Below are positions 4,828-6,711 of a stretch of 6,711 nt of DNA, in pieces. Position 1 is the first letter of the stretch, and each line of letters opens with the position of its first letter. Under the pieces are notes generated by a model that searched no databases, had not been told where the DNA came from, and saw only the letters and a program-made list of their open reading frames with translations. A program made the position numbers and the translations under genes. This DNA comes from Candidatus Daviesbacteria bacterium RIFCSPLOWO2_02_FULL_41_8. Its GTDB lineage: Bacteria; Patescibacteriota; Microgenomatia; Daviesbacterales; UBA10151. Location of the stretch: the NCBI GenBank assembly GCA_001777455.1, contig MFDZ01000030.1, positions 1,870 to 8,580 on the forward strand, read 5' to 3'.

Positions 4828-5381
4828 TGGATCCAGTTTTAACAGAACCAAACGCCAAAATCGAAGCTATCCTACACCACTTTAAGGTGGAAATTGCCGG
4901 TATCCGGGCCGGCCGGGCCAATCCGGCTTTGATTGAGGGCGTTTCCGTTGATGTTTACGGATCCCGCATGAAGCTTAACGAGGTAGGTAATATTTCTGCC
5001 CCGCAACCATCCCTTTTAACGGTTACCGTTTGGGATGCTTCTATTTTAGATAAGGTAATTAAAGCCATCCAGGAAGCAAATCTAGGTTTAAATCCTTCTA
5101 ACGAAGGAACTTTAATCCGATTACCGATCCCGCCGTTAACTGCCGAACGCCGGGAAGAGTTTATTAAACTGCTTCATCAAAAAAAAGAAGAAACACATGT
5201 TTCTATCAGGCAAATCAGGCATGATTTCAGGAACACTTGGAAAAAAGAATCGGATGAGGGTAAATTCGGAGAAGATGAGTTTTTCCGGAGAGAGAGAATC
5301 CTGCAGGAGTTGGTAGATAAAAAAGTTGCAGAAATTGAAGAAGCGGCAAAGCTTAAGGAAGAAGAGTTAACACAGATATAA
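4827..5381 (+). CDS. frr: Ribosome recycling factor
   Basis: Ribosome recycling factor, 184 aa, the usual length (about 185). With EF-G it splits the post-termination ribosome. Family motifs: AGIRAGRANPALIEGVSVDVYG in the first long helix and turn, LLTVTVWDASILDKVIKAIQEANLGLNPSNEG in the small alpha/beta domain, LIRLPIPPLTAERREEFIKLL at the return to the helical bundle, and SIRQIRHDFRNTWKK, which contains the conserved RxxRxD of the tRNA-like helix tip. A Lys/Glu-rich C-terminal helix follows. The ATG overlaps the tsf stop and has AGGAG 4 nt upstream. In many bacteria pyrH lies between tsf and frr; here the two genes touch, so pyrH is elsewhere or absent. Confidence 0.96.
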   Translation: MDPVLTEPNAKIEAILHHFKVEIAGIRAGRANPALIEGVSVDVYGSRMKLNEVGNISAPQPSLLTVTVWDASILDKVIKAIQEANLGLNPSNEGTLIRLPIPPLTAERREEFIKLLHQKKEETHVSIRQIRHDFRNTWKKESDEGKFGEDEFFRRERILQELVDKKVAEIEEAAKLKEEELTQI

Positions 5382-5416
5382 ATTGACCTAATTGACCTAA
5401 TTGACCTAATTGACCT
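5381..5416 (+). repeat. Four tandem copies of a 9-bp unit, AATTGACCT
   Basis: Four exact consecutive copies begin on the last base of the frr stop codon and fade into AATTTCTAATTG. Each copy contains TTGACC, a 5/6 match to a -35 box. Unlike the neighbouring inverted repeat they are a head-to-tail array. There is no spacer between units, so it is not a CRISPR. Confidence 0.9.
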
Positions 5417-5439
5417 AATTTCTAATTGTTCTAAATAAT
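5410..5439 (+). promoter_or_regulatory. Weak candidate promoter for rseP
   Basis: The last repeat copy supplies TTGACC (5410-5415), and AATAAT (5434-5439) follows after 18 bp, both 5/6 matches. Transcription would begin near 5446, inside the loop of the downstream inverted repeat. The region is very AT-rich, so chance matches are likely. Confidence 0.3.
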
Positions 5440-5496
5440 GCCTAACATCTTAATTTAGAAATTTGATCATTGGTGTTTATTTAGAAATTAGAAATT
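5417..5496. repeat. Inverted repeat in the frr/rseP spacer
   Basis: The left arm AATTTCTAATTGTTCTAAAT (5417-5436) pairs with ATTTAGAAATTAGAAATT (5479-5496), differing only by two extra bases in the left arm. The loop is about 42 nt and holds another ATTTAGAAATTT (5453-5464). Further TTAGAAATT-like units continue to 5511, right up to the rseP ATG at 5515. Here the purine-richer units are on the right, the reverse of the other two spacers. Confidence 0.8.
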
Positions 5497-5514
5497 AAAA
5501 ATTAGAAATTTATT

Positions 5515-6606
5515 ATGTTATTTTCCATAATCATTTTCATTGCTACATTATTACTTCTAGTCCTAATCCACGAATTCGGGCATTTTATCGTGGCCAAAAA
5601 ATTCGGCATTAAAGTTTTGGAATTCGGATTCGGTATTCCGCCCCGGGTCTGGGGTAAAAAAATAGGTGAAACCCTCTATTCCGTTAATTGGCTGCCATTT
5701 GGCGGGTTTGTTAAATTGTTGGGAGAAGATGAAGATGTATCTGATAAGAATAGCAAAGACAAAAAACGGAATTTCCAGTTCAAACCTGTGGGGCAAAGAA
5801 TAGCGGTGGTAGTGGCAGGAGTGGTAATGAATTTAATTCTAGCCTGGCTGCTTTTTTATATTGTTATAATCGGGCAAAACTTTAAAATTATTTATCCTTC
5901 CGAGCCGGGAGTTTATATTGCGGAAGTTGAACAGGGTTTCCCGGCAAGACAGGCAGGTATTAGGGAAAACGAGAAGCTATTGGCTGTAAATGGTCAGGCA
6001 ATTTCAGATATTGAACAAGCCAGGAATTTAATTAAAGCCAAAGGTAGCGTACCTGTAACTTTATCTCTGGCGGATGTGGATGGAAAAAATAAAAGAGAAA
6101 TTACAGTTACCCCTCAAAAGCAGGACAGCGGAGATGTATTAATCGGAGTCATATTCAGTCCAATTCCTCTGCGGGAGTATAGAAGTATCCCGGAAAAGTT
6201 ATTTTCCGGGATAACTTACTCGGCGGATCTGACAAGACTTACCTTTGCCGGGTTCGGGAAATTAGGAAGTGATTTAGTTTCCGGAAATTTCGGACAAGTT
6301 TCAAAATCCGTGGCCGGACCTGTCGGCATGGCGACCATTACAAATGATATTTTATCTTCGGGATGGACGGCGATACTACCATATATCTGGTTTGTAGGGG
6401 TTATTTCGCTAACCCTTTCTATATTTAATGTATTACCAATTCCTGCTTTGGACGGGGGCAGACTATTGTTTTTAGTCGTTGAGGCCGCAACCCGGAAAAA
6501 AGTCAGGGAAGATATTGAAAGGATAGTACACCAGGTTGGGTTTATTATTTTGCTGGCCTTGATACTGCTTATTACATTCTCCGATATCCGAAAGCTTTTT
6601 CCATAG
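5515..6606 (+). CDS. rseP: RseP-type site-2 membrane metalloprotease
   Basis: A 363-aa intramembrane zinc protease of the M50B/RseP family, which cuts transmembrane segments such as those of anti-sigma factors or leftover signal peptides. The first membrane segment (about 2-25) contains the zinc motif HEFGH (19-23) with Glu20 as the likely catalytic residue. The early membrane-associated region has GFGIPPRVW and NWLPFGGFVKLLGE. A second membrane segment covers about 95-120. One PDZ domain lies at about 130-205 (ARQAGIRENEKLLAVNGQAI). SVAGPVGMA (265-273) precedes the third segment (about 285-305), which leads into NVLPIPALDGGRL (305-317) with the third zinc ligand Asp313. A fourth segment is at about 338-357. 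All key residues are present. E. coli RseP has two PDZ domains and about 450 aa; one-PDZ forms are common. The substrate cannot be told from the window. The ATG follows the repeat spacer and has no SD. Confidence 0.95.
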   Translation: MLFSIIIFIATLLLLVLIHEFGHFIVAKKFGIKVLEFGFGIPPRVWGKKIGETLYSVNWLPFGGFVKLLGEDEDVSDKNSKDKKRNFQFKPVGQRIAVVVAGVVMNLILAWLLFYIVIIGQNFKIIYPSEPGVYIAEVEQGFPARQAGIRENEKLLAVNGQAISDIEQARNLIKAKGSVPVTLSLADVDGKNKREITVTPQKQDSGDVLIGVIFSPIPLREYRSIPEKLFSGITYSADLTRLTFAGFGKLGSDLVSGNFGQVSKSVAGPVGMATITNDILSSGWTAILPYIWFVGVISLTLSIFNVLPIPALDGGRLLFLVVEAATRKKVREDIERIVHQVGFIILLALILLITFSDIRKLFP

Positions 6607-6622
6607 TCGTTTTAGCTCCCTG

Positions 6623-6631
6623 TGATATACT
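6623..6631 (+). promoter_or_regulatory. Extended -10 promoter for the GTG-start gene
   Basis: TGATATACT is a TGn-extended -10 box (TATACT at 6626-6631, 5/6). Seven bases after its end falls on 6638, the G of the GTG start, so the mRNA would be leaderless. No good -35 is seen about 17 bp upstream (ATAGTC, 6603-6608), which an extended -10 can tolerate. Confidence 0.5.
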
Positions 6632-6637
6632 GGAATT

Positions 6638-6711
6638 GTGATTAAACTGCTCAGTACATTAGCCTTGGTTTTTGCCATCGTTTTATTTCCTCCGGCTGTT
6701 TTAGCAGTAGT
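6638..6711 (+). CDS. N-terminus of an exported or membrane protein (3' end outside window)
   Basis: A GTG at 6638 opens a frame with no stop to the end of the window, giving MIKLLSTLALVFAIVLFPPAVLAVV. This has the form of a Sec signal peptide: one Lys, a 13-residue hydrophobic core, a Pro-Pro break and a possible cleavage site after VLA. An uncleaved membrane anchor is the alternative. The mature part is not in the window, so the function is unknown. There is no SD; an extended -10 box ends 6 bases before the GTG. It lies 31 nt after rseP and could be a separate transcription unit. Confidence 0.6.
   Translation, partial: MIKLLSTLALVFAIVLFPPAVLAV

Noticed and set aside
5381..5416. Tandem 9-bp repeats as a CRISPR array
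   Set aside because: The units are too short, have no spacers between them, and no cas genes are nearby.
27..5627. Identical 14-mer GTTTTGGAATTCGG at 27-40 and 5614-5627
   Set aside because: Both copies encode Val-Leu-Glu-Phe-Gly in unrelated proteins, so a chance match is the simplest explanation.

Overview
The window looks like a stretch of a small, moderately AT-rich bacterial genome, most likely from the Candidate Phyla Radiation (Patescibacteria; a Microgenomates-type relative is a guess). The reasons are a very short EF-Ts (149 aa), a shortened translation operon (rpsB, tsf, frr, rseP, without the pyrH, uppS, cdsA and dxr genes often found among them), overlapping genes, and divergent but intact core enzymes. 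TGA ends the first gene, so the genetic code is not the UGA=Gly code of Gracilibacteria/Absconditabacteria. Every complete gene is on the + strand. The lineage is inferred; no phylogeny could be run.

Region 1 (1-2320) is a compact thymidylate block: the 3' end of a dCTP deaminase gene, a second dCTP-deaminase/dUTPase-fold gene, thyA and folA. Read in order it can make dTMP: dCTP to dUTP (deaminase, catalytic Glu kept), dUTP to dUMP (second protein, where that Glu is Gly and which may act as a dUTPase), dUMP to dTMP (ThyA), and recycling of dihydrofolate (FolA). The first two genes overlap as ATGA. thyA runs 20 nt into folA and encodes folA's AGGAGG ribosome binding site in its own extended C-terminus.

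Region 2 (2321-3393) holds one unrecognised 244-aa acidic protein. It has a good-looking promoter placed so that its mRNA would be almost leaderless, and its codon choice differs from its neighbours. After it come two CGATCG-centred palindromes 40 bp apart, a promoter, and a leader with two bulged hairpins in front of rpsB.

Region 3 (3394-6606) is the translation/membrane-protease cluster: ribosomal protein S2, EF-Ts, ribosome recycling factor and an RseP-type site-2 protease. A secreted or membrane protein begins at 6638 and runs off the end of the window.

The most unusual structure is in the spacers. The three long spacers inside these gene clusters (before thyA, tsf and rseP) each consist mostly of a low-complexity imperfect inverted repeat. 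The sequence differs each time but the layout is the same, and each ends next to an ATG that has no Shine-Dalgarno sequence. Starts that overlap an upstream gene (folA, frr), and rpsB with its long leader, do have SD-like sequences. Two further starts (2396 and 6638) fit leaderless mRNAs.
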